Translations under genes and position numbers: made by a program
Notes under the pieces: model-generated
The model's input: only the letters and a program-made list of their open reading frames with translations
Databases searched by the model: none
What the model was told of the DNA's origin: nothing
Assembly: GCA_964577805.1 (NCBI GenBank)
Contig: CAZOAG010000005.1
Coordinates: forward strand, 1 to 55,058
Direction: 5' to 3'
DNA: 55,058 nucleotides
From: CAZPRW01 sp964577805
Lineage (GTDB): Bacteria; Verrucomicrobiota; Verrucomicrobiia; Opitutales; JAIRKQ01
Part shown: in pieces, positions 46,319 to 54,878 of the stretch
How the letters are laid out: every line of letters starts with the position of its first letter
Position numbering within the stretch: position 1 is the stretch's first letter

Positions 46319-46690
46319 ATGGATAAGTTGGATAAAATTTTTGAAATGCAAGCAGCGCTGAATGATCGTATCGGAGTATCTGCAAAAAATCTTACAGACG
46401 AAGAAAAAATAAAGTGGATATTGAATTATGCTCGTGCACTGCAACAAGAAACATCTGAATTGATCGATTCTGTACCGTGGAAATGGTGGGCAAAATATCA
46501 AAAGTTTGATGAACAGAATGCTCGTGTTGAAGTGATCGACATGATACATTTCTTAGTGTCAATTGCACAAGTATTAGGAATGACAGCAGATGATATTTAC
46601 GAAATATATTGCAAAAAAAATGCTATCAACCATCAACGACAAGATTCTGGATATACTGTAAAAGATAAAGATGATTCTCGTAATATCTGA
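46319..46690 (+). CDS. Dimeric dUTPase-like all-alpha NTP pyrophosphatase
   Basis: A 123-residue all-helical protein matching the dimeric dUTPase (dUTPase_2)/MazG-like superfamily, which hydrolyses dUTP to dUMP and keeps uracil out of DNA. The metal-binding acids are visible in ALQQETSELIDSVPWKWWAK (EExxE-type helix followed by the Trp-rich loop) and EVIDMIHFLVSIAQ (ExxD helix). KKNAINHQRQDSGY is a late conserved segment. I start at MDKLDKIFEMQ (46319); the longer frame adds 24 residues of non-family character. There is no clear ribosome-binding site. Confidence 0.85.
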   Translation: MDKLDKIFEMQAALNDRIGVSAKNLTDEEKIKWILNYARALQQETSELIDSVPWKWWAKYQKFDEQNARVEVIDMIHFLVSIAQVLGMTADDIYEIYCKKNAINHQRQDSGYTVKDKDDSRNI

Positions 46691-46744
46691 TCATTTACAA
46701 AAATAATGTTAGATTATATTATTATCGCGCGTAATGTTGTGATT

Positions 46745-46781
46745 ATTCTTTTGTGCTTGCAAATTTTCTACAAGCAAGAAT
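46745..46781 (+). promoter_or_regulatory. Leader hairpin just upstream of yidC
   Basis: ATTCTT (46745-46750) plus GCTTG (46755-46759) pair with CAAGC (46771-46775) plus AAGAAT (46776-46781), giving an 11-bp stem with a 4-nt bulge on one side. It ends 14 nt before the GTG start of yidC and could affect translation initiation. No known riboswitch class is recognised. Confidence 0.4.
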
Positions 46782-46795
46782 CTTTGCAATAAATT

Positions 46796-48559
46796 GTGAA
46801 AGATAGAAATCAAATAATTGGCGTATTACTCATTGTTTGCGCCATATTTTTAATGTTCAATATCGGGCAGCGACAACAGGAATCTTTTAAAACTACTGCC
46901 AATAATATTGTATTGTCTGAGAATCAGGAACATGAAATACAACAACCTGCAACATTAGGGCATGAAATATCATCAGAACAAAAACAAGAAGCAACAATCA
47001 TAAACCTGTACAATGATGTAATTGACATCTCGCTCTCAAATGCTGGTGGAACAATCCACAATGCTGCTTTAAAAAAATATCCAGCACATCAAGATTCTGA
47101 CCAACCGATCGTATTCAACGATGGCAGCAATATGAATGCACTAGCATATGCTACAGGGAAATGGGATGTTAAAAAGTTCCAACAGCCGGTAATATTTGAT
47201 ATCATAGCAAAAGATGATAACCGTGTCATCTTTTCCAAAAAATTTCCAGAAGGATATGTTGTAACCCGAGAATATAGCATCCCACAACATGACAGCACTA
47301 CAACTGATGGGTATGTAATATCTCATACAACAACAATAGAAAATGTCTCATCGAATAAATTATCATTCGGTGATATTTATATACTGCTTGGAACAATGCC
47401 AGCATCAAAAAGTGATATATTGGGAGAACATTTGAGCTTCGGATACTTTAACGGAAATAAGGACCACTTTGTTTCCAGTCCAGATTTCAAAGCACGTAAT
47501 GGTATTTTCGGAATGGGGAAACGGGAGGCAAAAGAATATATTGTTTCTCATGAACCAACACAATGGGGAGCGATAAAAAATCAATTCTTCGCTACTGTTT
47601 TTACTCCACGATCTCCTGCTGATGGTTGTGTATCATTTCCTGTAACACTATTAGATGATAATAATAAAGAAATCGATGGGATTGCTGGTGCACTATTGTT
47701 CGAACCGGACATTCTTATGCCTGGTGAAAAAATAACAATAACATCGGACATGTACATCGGGCCAAAAAACTTTTCTCGATTGTCATCCATGCACAACGAA
47801 CAAGGTCGAGTCATGCAATTTGGATTTTTTGGCGCGATCAGTGAACTGTTATTGAGATTGATGCTGAAAATACATGCTGTCATTCCTAACTGGGGATGGA
47901 CAATCATTGTTCTTACAACATTGGTAAAATTATTATTATGGCCGTTGACAAATGCACAAGTACGATCATCCAAAAAAATGGCAGCTGTACAACAGCCATT
48001 AAAAATATTAAAAGAAAAGTACAAAAATAACCCACAAAAGCTGCAAGCAGAAACATTGAAATTATTTAAAGCAAATAGTATAAATCCTGCAGCTGGATGT
48101 TTACCAATTTTTATACAAATACCAATATTCTTTGGATTGTACTATATGTTGCGTACAGCATCTGATCTACGATTTGCACATTTTTTATGGATACAAGATT
48201 TATCCATGCCAGATACAATTGGTCATATCGGACATTTCCAAATTAATTTATTACCGATAATCATGGGAATAACAATGTTCTGGCAGATGCATATGACACC
48301 AATGCCAACTGCTGATAAATCTCAAAAATTAATGTTCAAACTGATGCCAGCGATATTTTTATTATGTTGTTATCAATTCCCGTCAGGACTGGTATTATAT
48401 TGGACTGTTCAAAATTTATTAACTATCATTCAACAATGGATTGTGGTAAGAAAGCATGAACCATTAACAATAATAGAAGATTCCATTTCTAAAGTAACGA
48501 AACATACAAAAAATACAAAACCACGAAAAAACGGAGATAAGAAAAATGTCAGGGCATAG
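46796..48559 (+). CDS. yidC: Membrane protein insertase YidC
   Basis: A 587-residue insertase that places proteins such as ATP synthase subunit c into the inner membrane, alone or with Sec. An N-terminal helix (about 7-21, IIGVLLIVCAIFLMF) is followed by a large periplasmic domain (about 60-345; YVVTREYSI, PTQWGAIKNQFFATVFT). The conserved five-helix core follows (NWGWTIIVLTTLVKLLLWPL, INPAAGCLPIFIQIPIFFGLYYML, FPSGLVLYWTVQNLLTI). A basic C-terminal tail ends the protein. The start is GTG at 46796. The long form with periplasmic domain is the Gram-negative type. It overlaps yebC by 14 nt. Confidence 0.95.
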   Translation: MKDRNQIIGVLLIVCAIFLMFNIGQRQQESFKTTANNIVLSENQEHEIQQPATLGHEISSEQKQEATIINLYNDVIDISLSNAGGTIHNAALKKYPAHQDSDQPIVFNDGSNMNALAYATGKWDVKKFQQPVIFDIIAKDDNRVIFSKKFPEGYVVTREYSIPQHDSTTTDGYVISHTTTIENVSSNKLSFGDIYILLGTMPASKSDILGEHLSFGYFNGNKDHFVSSPDFKARNGIFGMGKREAKEYIVSHEPTQWGAIKNQFFATVFTPRSPADGCVSFPVTLLDDNNKEIDGIAGALLFEPDILMPGEKITITSDMYIGPKNFSRLSSMHNEQGRVMQFGFFGAISELLLRLMLKIHAVIPNWGWTIIVLTTLVKLLLWPLTNAQVRSSKKMAAVQQPLKILKEKYKNNPQKLQAETLKLFKANSINPAAGCLPIFIQIPIFFGLYYMLRTASDLRFAHFLWIQDLSMPDTIGHIGHFQINLLPIIMGITMFWQMHMTPMPTADKSQKLMFKLMPAIFLLCCYQFPSGLVLYWTVQNLLTIIQQWIVVRKHEPLTIIEDSISKVTKHTKNTKPRKNGDKKNVRA

Positions 48560-49301
48560 TAAATGGGCAACAACAAAACGACATAAAGCAGCAGTTGACG
48601 CCAAACGAGGAAAAATATTTAGCACATTGAGCAAAGATATTTCTTTAGCTGCGCGTGATGGTGGTGGTGATCCGAATTTTAATGCTAAATTGCGCATGGT
48701 AATTTTAAAGGCGAAAGAAGTAAACATGCCATCCGACAATATCAAAAAAGCTATTCAAAAAGGAACTGGTGAATTGCCAGGGTTGTCTATTGAAGAAATA
48801 ACATATGAAGCATATGCTGTCGGTGGTGTTGGCCTTATAATTGAAGTCACTACTGATAATAAAAACCGTGCTGCTAGTGATGTTCGTAGCACATTGACCA
48901 AATGTGGTGGAAATTTAGCATCACCTGGTGCTTTAATGTTCAATTTTCAACGCATGGGACAAATTTTTATATCGAAAGATGCTGTAACCGAAGATCGATT
49001 GATGGAGATCGCATTAGAAGCTGGCGCAGAAGATATTAAAACGGAAGATGATGATTTTGAAGTATTATGTCCTATAGCATCATTTTATTCAGTACAGCAA
49101 GCATTCGAAACTGCCAATATTAAATGTTTGTCATCGGAATTAGCATATATTCCTAGCATATTAGTACCGATATCAGATCAAGAAACAGCAGATAAAATAT
49201 TAAAAACAATTGATAAATTGGAAGATCTCGATGATGTCCGTAATGTCTTTGCAAATTTTGACTTTGATGAGTCTATAAAAATAGACGATATCAATAGTTA
49301 A
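48546..49301 (+). CDS. yebC: YebC/PmpR family protein
   Basis: A 251-residue YebC/TACO1 family member. Members have been described as transcription regulators and, more recently, as factors that help ribosomes through difficult sequences. The N-terminal signature MSGHSKWATTKRHKAAVDAK is textbook; RMVILKAKEVNMPSDNIKKA and ALMFNFQRMGQIF follow in the expected order. GGAG precedes the ATG, which lies inside the end of yidC, so the two are coupled. A strong terminator follows. Confidence 0.95.
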   Translation: MSGHSKWATTKRHKAAVDAKRGKIFSTLSKDISLAARDGGGDPNFNAKLRMVILKAKEVNMPSDNIKKAIQKGTGELPGLSIEEITYEAYAVGGVGLIIEVTTDNKNRAASDVRSTLTKCGGNLASPGALMFNFQRMGQIFISKDAVTEDRLMEIALEAGAEDIKTEDDDFEVLCPIASFYSVQQAFETANIKCLSSELAYIPSILVPISDQETADKILKTIDKLEDLDDVRNVFANFDFDESIKIDDINS

Positions 49302-49343
49302 TAAAACACATAGTTGATATATTCATAAAATAATCTAAAAAAG

Positions 49344-49375
49344 CAGCTGTATATTTTACAGCTGTTTTTCTTTTT
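49344..49375. terminator. Bidirectional-type terminator between yebC and the OTU-like gene
   Basis: CAGCTGT (49344-49350) pairs with ACAGCTG (49358-49364) around a 7-nt loop. The stem is flanked by an A-run on the left and TTTTTCTTTTT on the right, so it can terminate transcription from both sides. It sits between convergent genes. Confidence 0.85.
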
Positions 49376-49396
49376 AATATGCAATATAATCGAAAT

Positions 49397-50095
49397 TTAC
49401 GCCATTGTTTTATGGATATATGACTGATAATGGCCAGGTATATGTTTTACGCAGATTACATCTTTATTCTTAACAAGTCCACTCAATACCTCTGCTACAG
49501 TAGCATCTTGATCTTTTACGTCAGAATATTGCCACATAATATCTCGAATTTCTTGTTCCGCGACAGTACTATTTTTCCATAATACTACATGTTCTGACTG
49601 TTTTATGTCCAATGTTGCACAAAGATCATCCTTATGTGCAGCAAATACTTGTATTGTCATATCCTTTCCATGCTCAACAAACATCATCAATGGCTGTTTG
49701 ATATGCCGTAACAACGGTGCCATGTGTGTATCAGTATCAAATTGTGTACTTCCCTTCGCACCAACGATATCTCTCAATTCCTGTGCAGAATATTTTTCCC
49801 CATCTGCTTTTATTGGGATTTGTACACGAATGGCATTAAATCCACAATTATTACGACCATCTCCACTAGCATCACGGAAAACACGGTGCTGATTAATTGT
49901 ATTTCGTACTAGCTGCTTTTGCACACCTACTGTACGATTTGTTAATGATGTTTCTGCCACTTTCGATTGAGGACATGACATCTCTGGTTTCGTCGCTTGT
50001 ACTTTCTTAGACGGTTCTTGTGTTATTTTTTTCTGGTTCTGTTGCTGTGCAACACGTTGCATTTGCTGTTTTTTTAAGATTGTAATTCTATTCAT
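49397..50095 (-). CDS. OTU-like cysteine protease, candidate secreted deubiquitinase
   Basis: A 232-residue protein. Residues 1-70 are basic, Gln/Lys-rich and disordered (KKQQMQRVAQQQNQKK). Residues 71-232 carry what looks like an OTU catalytic core. GDGRNNCGFNAI has D79 and C84, resembling the OTU DGNC-[LF] motif with two extra residues. The C-terminal GHYQSYIH has H222 followed by an aromatic and a polar residue, as in the OTU HYxS/L motif. A helix between (SAQELRDIVG) and the IQVFAAHKDD strand fit the order. Eukaryote-like OTU proteases in bacteria usually are effectors that remove ubiquitin in host cells. The gene is alone, convergent to yebC. Confidence 0.68.
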   Translation of the reverse strand: MNRITILKKQQMQRVAQQQNQKKITQEPSKKVQATKPEMSCPQSKVAETSLTNRTVGVQKQLVRNTINQHRVFRDASGDGRNNCGFNAIRVQIPIKADGEKYSAQELRDIVGAKGSTQFDTDTHMAPLLRHIKQPLMMFVEHGKDMTIQVFAAHKDDLCATLDIKQSEHVVLWKNSTVAEQEIRDIMWQYSDVKDQDATVAEVLSGLVKNKDVICVKHIPGHYQSYIHKTMA

Positions 50096-50273
50096 AAGAA
50101 GAAGATATTGTAAACAATTTGTTGATCTTGCGCAATAAAAATTAGAAAAGACTTATAATAAAGCAACAAAACGATATTCTGACAATATATTTTCTACAAA
50201 ATTATCATAAAATTTCGTAAAAAATATATATTGTCCGGTCAACAGTATTAAAAAAGAAAAATATTGTATTTTA

Positions 50274-50546
50274 TTACTCTCGTCGTCCAAACCATGACTT
50301 ATCGTACCACGTATTTTTTATTCCAATTATAGATGTTATTAAATATGCCCCGAATAAAAATGCTTGTGAATATTCTTTTATCAAAAAATTATGAATACAT
50401 AAGCAGACATTACTTACCATCCATAACACATAACTTAACTTCATACGCAATGTAGCATTATAAAACGATCCCAATAATGCTATCGCAACAAAAATACTTA
50501 CTAACGTCATACCTCTCAATTCGTCAAACAATACTGAATATATCAT
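50274..50546 (-). CDS. Small three-helix membrane protein
   Basis: A 90-residue protein with three hydrophobic segments (about 12-29 TLVSIFVAIALLGSFYNA, 36-53 KLSYVLWMVSNVCLCIHN, 58-78 EYSQAFLFGAYLITSIIGIK). Size and pattern resemble SemiSWEET- or PnuC-like half transporters, which act as oligomers. I cannot choose between them, and a different small inner-membrane family is possible. It lies between the OTU-like gene and dnaA on the same strand, with no obvious partner. Confidence 0.65.
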   Translation of the reverse strand: MIYSVLFDELRGMTLVSIFVAIALLGSFYNATLRMKLSYVLWMVSNVCLCIHNFLIKEYSQAFLFGAYLITSIIGIKNTWYDKSWFGRRE

Positions 50547-50807
50547 TTCGCAAGCAAATATTTTCTATCAATAATTATATTCTATAATAGCACTAATGCA
50601 AACCAATCACACATTATTACACTGATCAACTATTATTGTAAAAGCGCTAAAACAATTGCAATCATCCATAATCGTAGATATTAAAAGCTAGCAAAATTTT
50701 TTAATTCATTTTTGAACATATCAAGATCGCATAAAAATATACACATAATCATAGCACACTAAAGAGACAACGTCGTTAACAACTAATAAAGATTGTATGA
50801 CAGACCT

Positions 50808-52184
50808 TTACCGTGTGCTCTGTTGTATCATCGCTTGCAAAGATTCTACTGTTCTCTTGATCGCGGAATCTTGTTCCATTGAGTTTTCTACTGCCTTGCA
50901 CGCATGAATTACCGTACCGTGGTCACGTCCACCAAAACAATTTCCTATCTCCGACAATGATCGCGTTGTCAATAATCGACATAGATACATTGCAATCTGT
51001 CGTGGAAAAGCAATATTAGCCGGCCGTTTTTTACCAGTAATATCTTCCATAGTCAACCTGAAATGAGAACATATTTTCTGTTGTATCATTTCAATAGTAA
51101 TTTCTATCGTCTGTTCTTCAGCAAATAAATCATGTAAAATGTGCTCTATTAAATCAGTATTGATCGGTGCATGTGTCAATGAGACATAACTTGCAATGCG
51201 ATTTAATGCACCCTCTAATTTTCTGACATTTCGTGAGACTTTATTGGCCAATCGTTCTATTACATCATGCGGAAGAACAAGATTCATTGCAGCTGCTTTT
51301 TTATCCAATATCGCCATGCGTGTTTCTAGATCTGGTGCTTGAATATCCGTCACCAATCCCCATTGAAACCGTGAGACTAACCTGCTTTCCAATTTTGCAA
51401 TTTCAGACGCTGGACGATCACTGCTTAAAATTATTTGTTTTTGTGATTCAAATAATTCATTAAATGTGTGGAAAAATTCTTCTTGTATACGTTCTTTTCC
51501 TGAAAGAAAATGTACATCGTCGATCAATAAGACATCAACATTACGATATTTTTTGCGAAATTCTCCCAGATTATTTTTCTGCAACTCTGCAATAAATTCA
51601 TTAGTAAACCTCTCTGTCGACGTATATACTACATTGGCACGTTTCGACTGACTAAGAACATGATGTGCGACTGCTTGCATTAAGTGAGTTTTTCCCAATC
51701 CAGTATCACCATAAATAAATAATGGATTATACGCCCGGCCAGGCATACTAGCTACTGCCATACATGCCGCATGTGCCATTTGATTCCCTGATCCAACAAC
51801 AAAATTATCGAATGTATTCTGTTTGTTTAAGTGTATTGCTGTACGTTCTTGCTGTTCCTCTTGCCTACGCTGTACAAATGTTTTCGCATGAGACGGTGTA
51901 TTCTGATGAGGAATATTATCATGCCGTGCTTGTACCTGAAACGATACCGATACTGGATGTCCAGCCTCTAACAATAATCGTTTTGACAATACATCAATAT
52001 AATTTTCTTGCAACCAAATCGCTGTAAAATCATTAACAACTCCAAAAACAATCGAATTATCAGTCTCTGAAACAACGTACAATGGCTCAAACCATGAACG
52101 GTAAATATCCGGCGGAAATGTATGTGCAAAATCTGCACGTACTGATTCCCATAGCTTTGACACTATACCATTCTGCGTATCCAT
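50808..52184 (-). CDS. dnaA: Chromosomal replication initiator DnaA
   Basis: The 458-residue AAA+ initiator that binds DnaA boxes and melts oriC. Domain I (about 1-85; LWESVRADFAHTFPPDIYRS) is followed by a Gln/Glu-rich linker. Domain III has Walker A GDTGLGKTHLMQAVAHH, Walker B DVLLIDDVHFLSG and the arginine-finger region. The C-terminal DNA-binding domain IV has RQIAMYLCRLL and the signature GGRDHGTVIHACKAVE. The length is normal and no defect is seen. The upstream region contains DnaA-box-like sites, consistent with autoregulation or an adjacent origin. Confidence 0.97.
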   Translation of the reverse strand: MDTQNGIVSKLWESVRADFAHTFPPDIYRSWFEPLYVVSETDNSIVFGVVNDFTAIWLQENYIDVLSKRLLLEAGHPVSVSFQVQARHDNIPHQNTPSHAKTFVQRRQEEQQERTAIHLNKQNTFDNFVVGSGNQMAHAACMAVASMPGRAYNPLFIYGDTGLGKTHLMQAVAHHVLSQSKRANVVYTSTERFTNEFIAELQKNNLGEFRKKYRNVDVLLIDDVHFLSGKERIQEEFFHTFNELFESQKQIILSSDRPASEIAKLESRLVSRFQWGLVTDIQAPDLETRMAILDKKAAAMNLVLPHDVIERLANKVSRNVRKLEGALNRIASYVSLTHAPINTDLIEHILHDLFAEEQTIEITIEMIQQKICSHFRLTMEDITGKKRPANIAFPRQIAMYLCRLLTTRSLSEIGNCFGGRDHGTVIHACKAVENSMEQDSAIKRTVESLQAMIQQSTR

Positions 52185-52202
52185 GCTGTAATTATTAACA
52201 AG

Positions 52203-52454
52203 TTATTCACAACCCTATGTGCATATTTACACCAATAATACCAGCAAAATTTCATGGCATTAATTTGATGATATAAAACCACATTGGCCGCGATAAGTTA
52301 CACCAATAAATCGCTGTATTTAAAAGGGTTGGCGCATTCACCGAACAAAATTCTCAAACACAACATTTTTGCATAACGCACACTTAACTTGAGAAAAATT
52401 CTTATAAATCAAGGAGAATAAGTTCACAAGTTATTCACTATGTGATGTGAATAA
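52203..52454. promoter_or_regulatory. DnaA-box-like cluster upstream of dnaA, candidate oriC
   Basis: TTATTCACA at 52203-52211 (plus), TTATTCACT at 52431-52439 (plus) and TGTGAATAA at 52446-52454 (the same box on the minus strand) match or nearly match the TTATNCACA consensus. An A/T-rich tract follows (52500-52560). The site next to dnaA is a common location for chromosomal origins. Autoregulatory boxes without origin function are the alternative. Confidence 0.5.
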
Positions 52455-52650
52455 CCTACTCTGTGCTTTTATTATAGCGATATAGCACGTATGATCCTCA
52501 TATTAAAAATAATGAAAATTTTTTTGGAAACATTTACATCACGCAGGTTAAATCTTTCAAAATACAAAATCGGCATGCAAACGATAACTTATAACACCAG
52601 CATTGCATGGCAAACAAAACACTGTAATTAAATAGTTACATAGCCCCCAT

Positions 52651-52842
52651 CCAGGGAACTCCAACTCTCCCAGGGAACTCCAACTCTCCCAGGGAACTCC
52701 AACTCTCCCAGGGAACTCCAACTCNNNNNNNNNNNNNNNNNNNNNNNNNNNNNNNNNNNNNNNNNNNNNNNNNNNNNNNNNNNNNNNNNNNNNNNNNNNN
52801 NNNNNNNNNNNNNNNNNNNNNNNNTCCCAGGGAACTCCAACC
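52651..52842. repeat. Tandem array 2, 19-bp unit CCAGGGAACTCCAACTCTC
   Basis: Full units begin at 52651, 52670 and 52689, with a fourth cut at 52708-52724 by 100 N (52725-52824). After the gap TC and a partial unit (52827-52842) remain. On the minus strand the array reads GAGTTCCCTGG with GAGAGTTG, sharing a core with array 1. Copy number is unknown because of the gap. Confidence 0.93.
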
Positions 52843-52900
52843 AAAGCTTTGAATACTATTATACTGAATTTTTGTAAAAAAATAAAAATATATCATCAAT

Positions 52901-53518
52901 ATGATGAAATTATTTTTACTATTATTAATTTCATTAATACATTGTTCAATGTTTGGAAGTAATGTGTTAGTATACAATGACGAAGGCGTTGATCAGACTG
53001 GCTTGCAATGGACATTGACATTTTTTAAAAATCGAGGAGATGATGTGAGTGCCGTAGATGCTGATTTCTTGATTAACGACACTGCCTGGATTTATCAATA
53101 TAACACGCTCATAATCCACGGATGGGCTGACCGCCAATATCATAAGAATTTAAAAGGAACGGGATGTGATAATATAAAAAAATTCGTTAAAAATGGCGGG
53201 ACATACATTGGCATTTGCGCTGGAGGATATTTCGGATGTCAAAAAATTGAATTTGCTAAAGGGACAGAACTAGAAATTTGCGAAGATAGAGAATTGGGAT
53301 TTTTCCCAGGTGTTGCTCGTGGACCGATGTTAAAGCAATATGTATACAACAGCGACGAAGACGCCAGTGCTGCAAAAATTCGATCATCTATCGATGGAAG
53401 CATATTTTATGCTTATTATAATGGCGGATCAACATTCATACTCGATGGAATCGATACCGACGATGTAGCAGTATTGGCAGAATACGTCGACACAGAAAAA
53501 TATGCCTGCAGTCATTAA
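52901..53518 (+). CDS. Secreted BPL_N-type (glutamine amidotransferase-like) protein
   Basis: A 205-residue protein with an N-terminal signal peptide (about 1-20, LFLLLLISLIHCSMFGS). The mature part resembles the N-terminal class I glutamine-amidotransferase-like domain of biotin-protein ligases (BPL_N). NVLVYNDEGVDQTGLQWTL starts the domain, TLIIHGWADRQYHKNLK follows, and the nucleophile-elbow motif GGTYIGICAGGYFG has its cysteine near residue 106. No biotin ligase catalytic domain follows. The function of stand-alone secreted BPL_N proteins is not known to me. It lies between array 2 and ruvC. Confidence 0.75.
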   Translation: MMKLFLLLLISLIHCSMFGSNVLVYNDEGVDQTGLQWTLTFFKNRGDDVSAVDADFLINDTAWIYQYNTLIIHGWADRQYHKNLKGTGCDNIKKFVKNGGTYIGICAGGYFGCQKIEFAKGTELEICEDRELGFFPGVARGPMLKQYVYNSDEDASAAKIRSSIDGSIFYAYYNGGSTFILDGIDTDDVAVLAEYVDTEKYACSH

Positions 53519-53831
53519 CTGCAAATACGGCAACTGAACAGCTATTTTATGTGGTATCCATTTCGAAGCGATGTTTGAAAATGACTCAATCACCACCAAT
53601 TCAATCGCAGAAAAAATCTCAAGTACATCAAATATTATGAAAAAATTTTTAGCCAATATATTGAATCCTTAAAACTGATTCTTGAAAATGCTAACGACTT
53701 GGGTCTTATTTCACTACAAAAGATATATCGGTAAATTTTTCGCCGATGTTTTTATAAAATATCGTTGGTATAACATACAACACTAAAAATAACATTGGTA
53801 TATAATAATATTTTTGTCATATACCGATTCT
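53519..53831. other. Gene-free stretch before ruvC
   Basis: About 310 nt of AT-rich DNA. No frame with coding character and no terminator hairpin were found. The last 60 nt must contain the ruvC promoter, but I see no convincing -35/-10 pair. Confidence 0.4.
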
Positions 53832-54404
53832 ATGAAAAATGCACGTCAGTTATGGACAGAAAAATTGACAAATACATGTTATCATACTTCAAATAAGCAG
53901 CAACATATTCAAGCAATCCGTGGCGTAAAAGGTATCATTCTCGGGATAGATCCAAGCCTGCGTGGAACTGGCCTAGCTATCATTGATAATACGAGCAATA
54001 AAATAAAATTATTAACGTCACAGCGAATAACCTGCCCGTCGAAAATGTCATTTTTTGAATGTATAGAAAAAATTTTTACAACAATTGATAATGTCGTGAC
54101 AAAATATCACATTGATGCAGCAGCGATTGAACAGACAATATATGTACAAAATGTAAAAACATCACATATTTTAGGGGCTGCCAAAGGGGCAGCTATCGCT
54201 GCCATCGCGAAACAACATATTTTTATATCAGAATATGCTCCTTTGAGGATTAAACAAGCTGTCACTGGAATCGGCCGTGCATCGAAAGAACAAGTACAAC
54301 GTACTGTATGTTCTATTTTAAAATGCTCAGCATCTGTATCATTCGATGAAAGTGATGCTATGGCAGTTGCATGCTGCCACGCTTTGACAGGACATCACCA
54401 ATAA
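53832..54404 (+). CDS. ruvC: Holliday junction resolvase RuvC
   Basis: A 190-residue RNase H-fold nuclease that cuts Holliday junctions with RuvAB. The catalytic acids are visible: ILGIDPSLRGTGLAII (first Asp), AAIEQTIYVQN (Glu) and FDESDAMAVACCHAL (C-terminal Asp pair). The start is taken at ATG 53832 (MKNARQLW); a TTG six codons upstream is unsupported. The roughly 36-residue extension before the usual N-terminus (family begins near ILGIDP) is longer than in E. coli. It precedes rpsT by 129 nt. Confidence 0.9.
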   Translation: MKNARQLWTEKLTNTCYHTSNKQQHIQAIRGVKGIILGIDPSLRGTGLAIIDNTSNKIKLLTSQRITCPSKMSFFECIEKIFTTIDNVVTKYHIDAAAIEQTIYVQNVKTSHILGAAKGAAIAAIAKQHIFISEYAPLRIKQAVTGIGRASKEQVQRTVCSILKCSASVSFDESDAMAVACCHALTGHHQ

Positions 54405-54475
54405 TCTTGATTATAGCTACTACAATTATCTTGTCTCGCAACATTTAAAAGTACATTTTTATCAACAATATTTAC

Positions 54476-54504
54476 TTGACAGCATTTATGAAATGAACTA
54501 GAAG
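54476..54504 (+). promoter_or_regulatory. Sigma-70 promoter of rpsT
   Basis: TTGACA (54476-54481), 17-nt spacer and TAGAAG (54499-54504) place the start of transcription near 54511, about 23 nt before the rpsT ATG. The -35 is perfect and the -10 is imperfect. A GGAGA ribosome-binding site lies 6 nt before the ATG. Confidence 0.65.
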
Positions 54505-54533
54505 ACTGCTTGTTATTTTCATAGGAGAGATAG

Positions 54534-54779
54534 ATGGCGAATAAAAAGGCAGCTTTAAAATCAATTGCTCAAACACAGAAGCGTACATCCCGCAATGTAG
54601 CAATTCGTAGTGAGTTAAAGACATTGGCCAAGAAGGTAATAGCCGCTGCTGGTACTGATGCTGTCAAGGATATTGCGATTGAATATGTTTCTGCCCTAGA
54701 TAAAGCCGCCAAAAAACGTATTATTCATGCCAACAATGCTAACCGCCATAAGAAGGCAGTAGCAAAGTATATCTTCTAA
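54534..54779 (+). CDS. rpsT: 30S ribosomal protein S20
   Basis: An 81-residue, Lys/Ala-rich helical protein of the small ribosomal subunit. MANKKAALKSIAQTQKRTSR and the C-terminal AKKRIIHANNANRHKKAVAK are diagnostic. GGAGA lies upstream at proper distance. Own promoter and terminator are visible, so this is a monocistronic unit. Confidence 0.96.
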   Translation: MANKKAALKSIAQTQKRTSRNVAIRSELKTLAKKVIAAAGTDAVKDIAIEYVSALDKAAKKRIIHANNANRHKKAVAKYIF

Positions 54780-54808
54780 TAGAATTTCTCCCATCCCAAT
54801 CCCATCCA

Positions 54809-54858
54809 GCCCTCGGTAGCACATACGTTCTGTCGGGGGCCTTTCCGTTTTTTAATTC
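54809..54858 (+). terminator. Rho-independent terminator of rpsT
   Basis: GCCCTCG (54809-54815) pairs with CGGGGGC (54834-54840) as a 7-bp stem with one G-U pair and an 18-nt loop, followed by CTTTCCGTTTTTTAATT. It lies 30 nt after the stop codon. Confidence 0.75.
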
Positions 54859-54878
54859 TTGTCTCTTTCATCTTTTTT

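Larger units (their letters stand above)
52185..52900. other. Intergenic region between dnaA and the BPL_N-like gene
   Basis: About 715 nt containing the DnaA-box-like sites, an A/T-rich tract, and tandem array 2 with 100 N (52725-52824). No coding frame is credible here; frames that cross the array are artefacts of the repeat and the N run. Confidence 0.6.

Noticed and set aside
52557..52977. Reading frames running through array 2 and the N run
   Set aside because: Same artefact; translated repeat peptides shift frame every unit because 19 is not a multiple of three.
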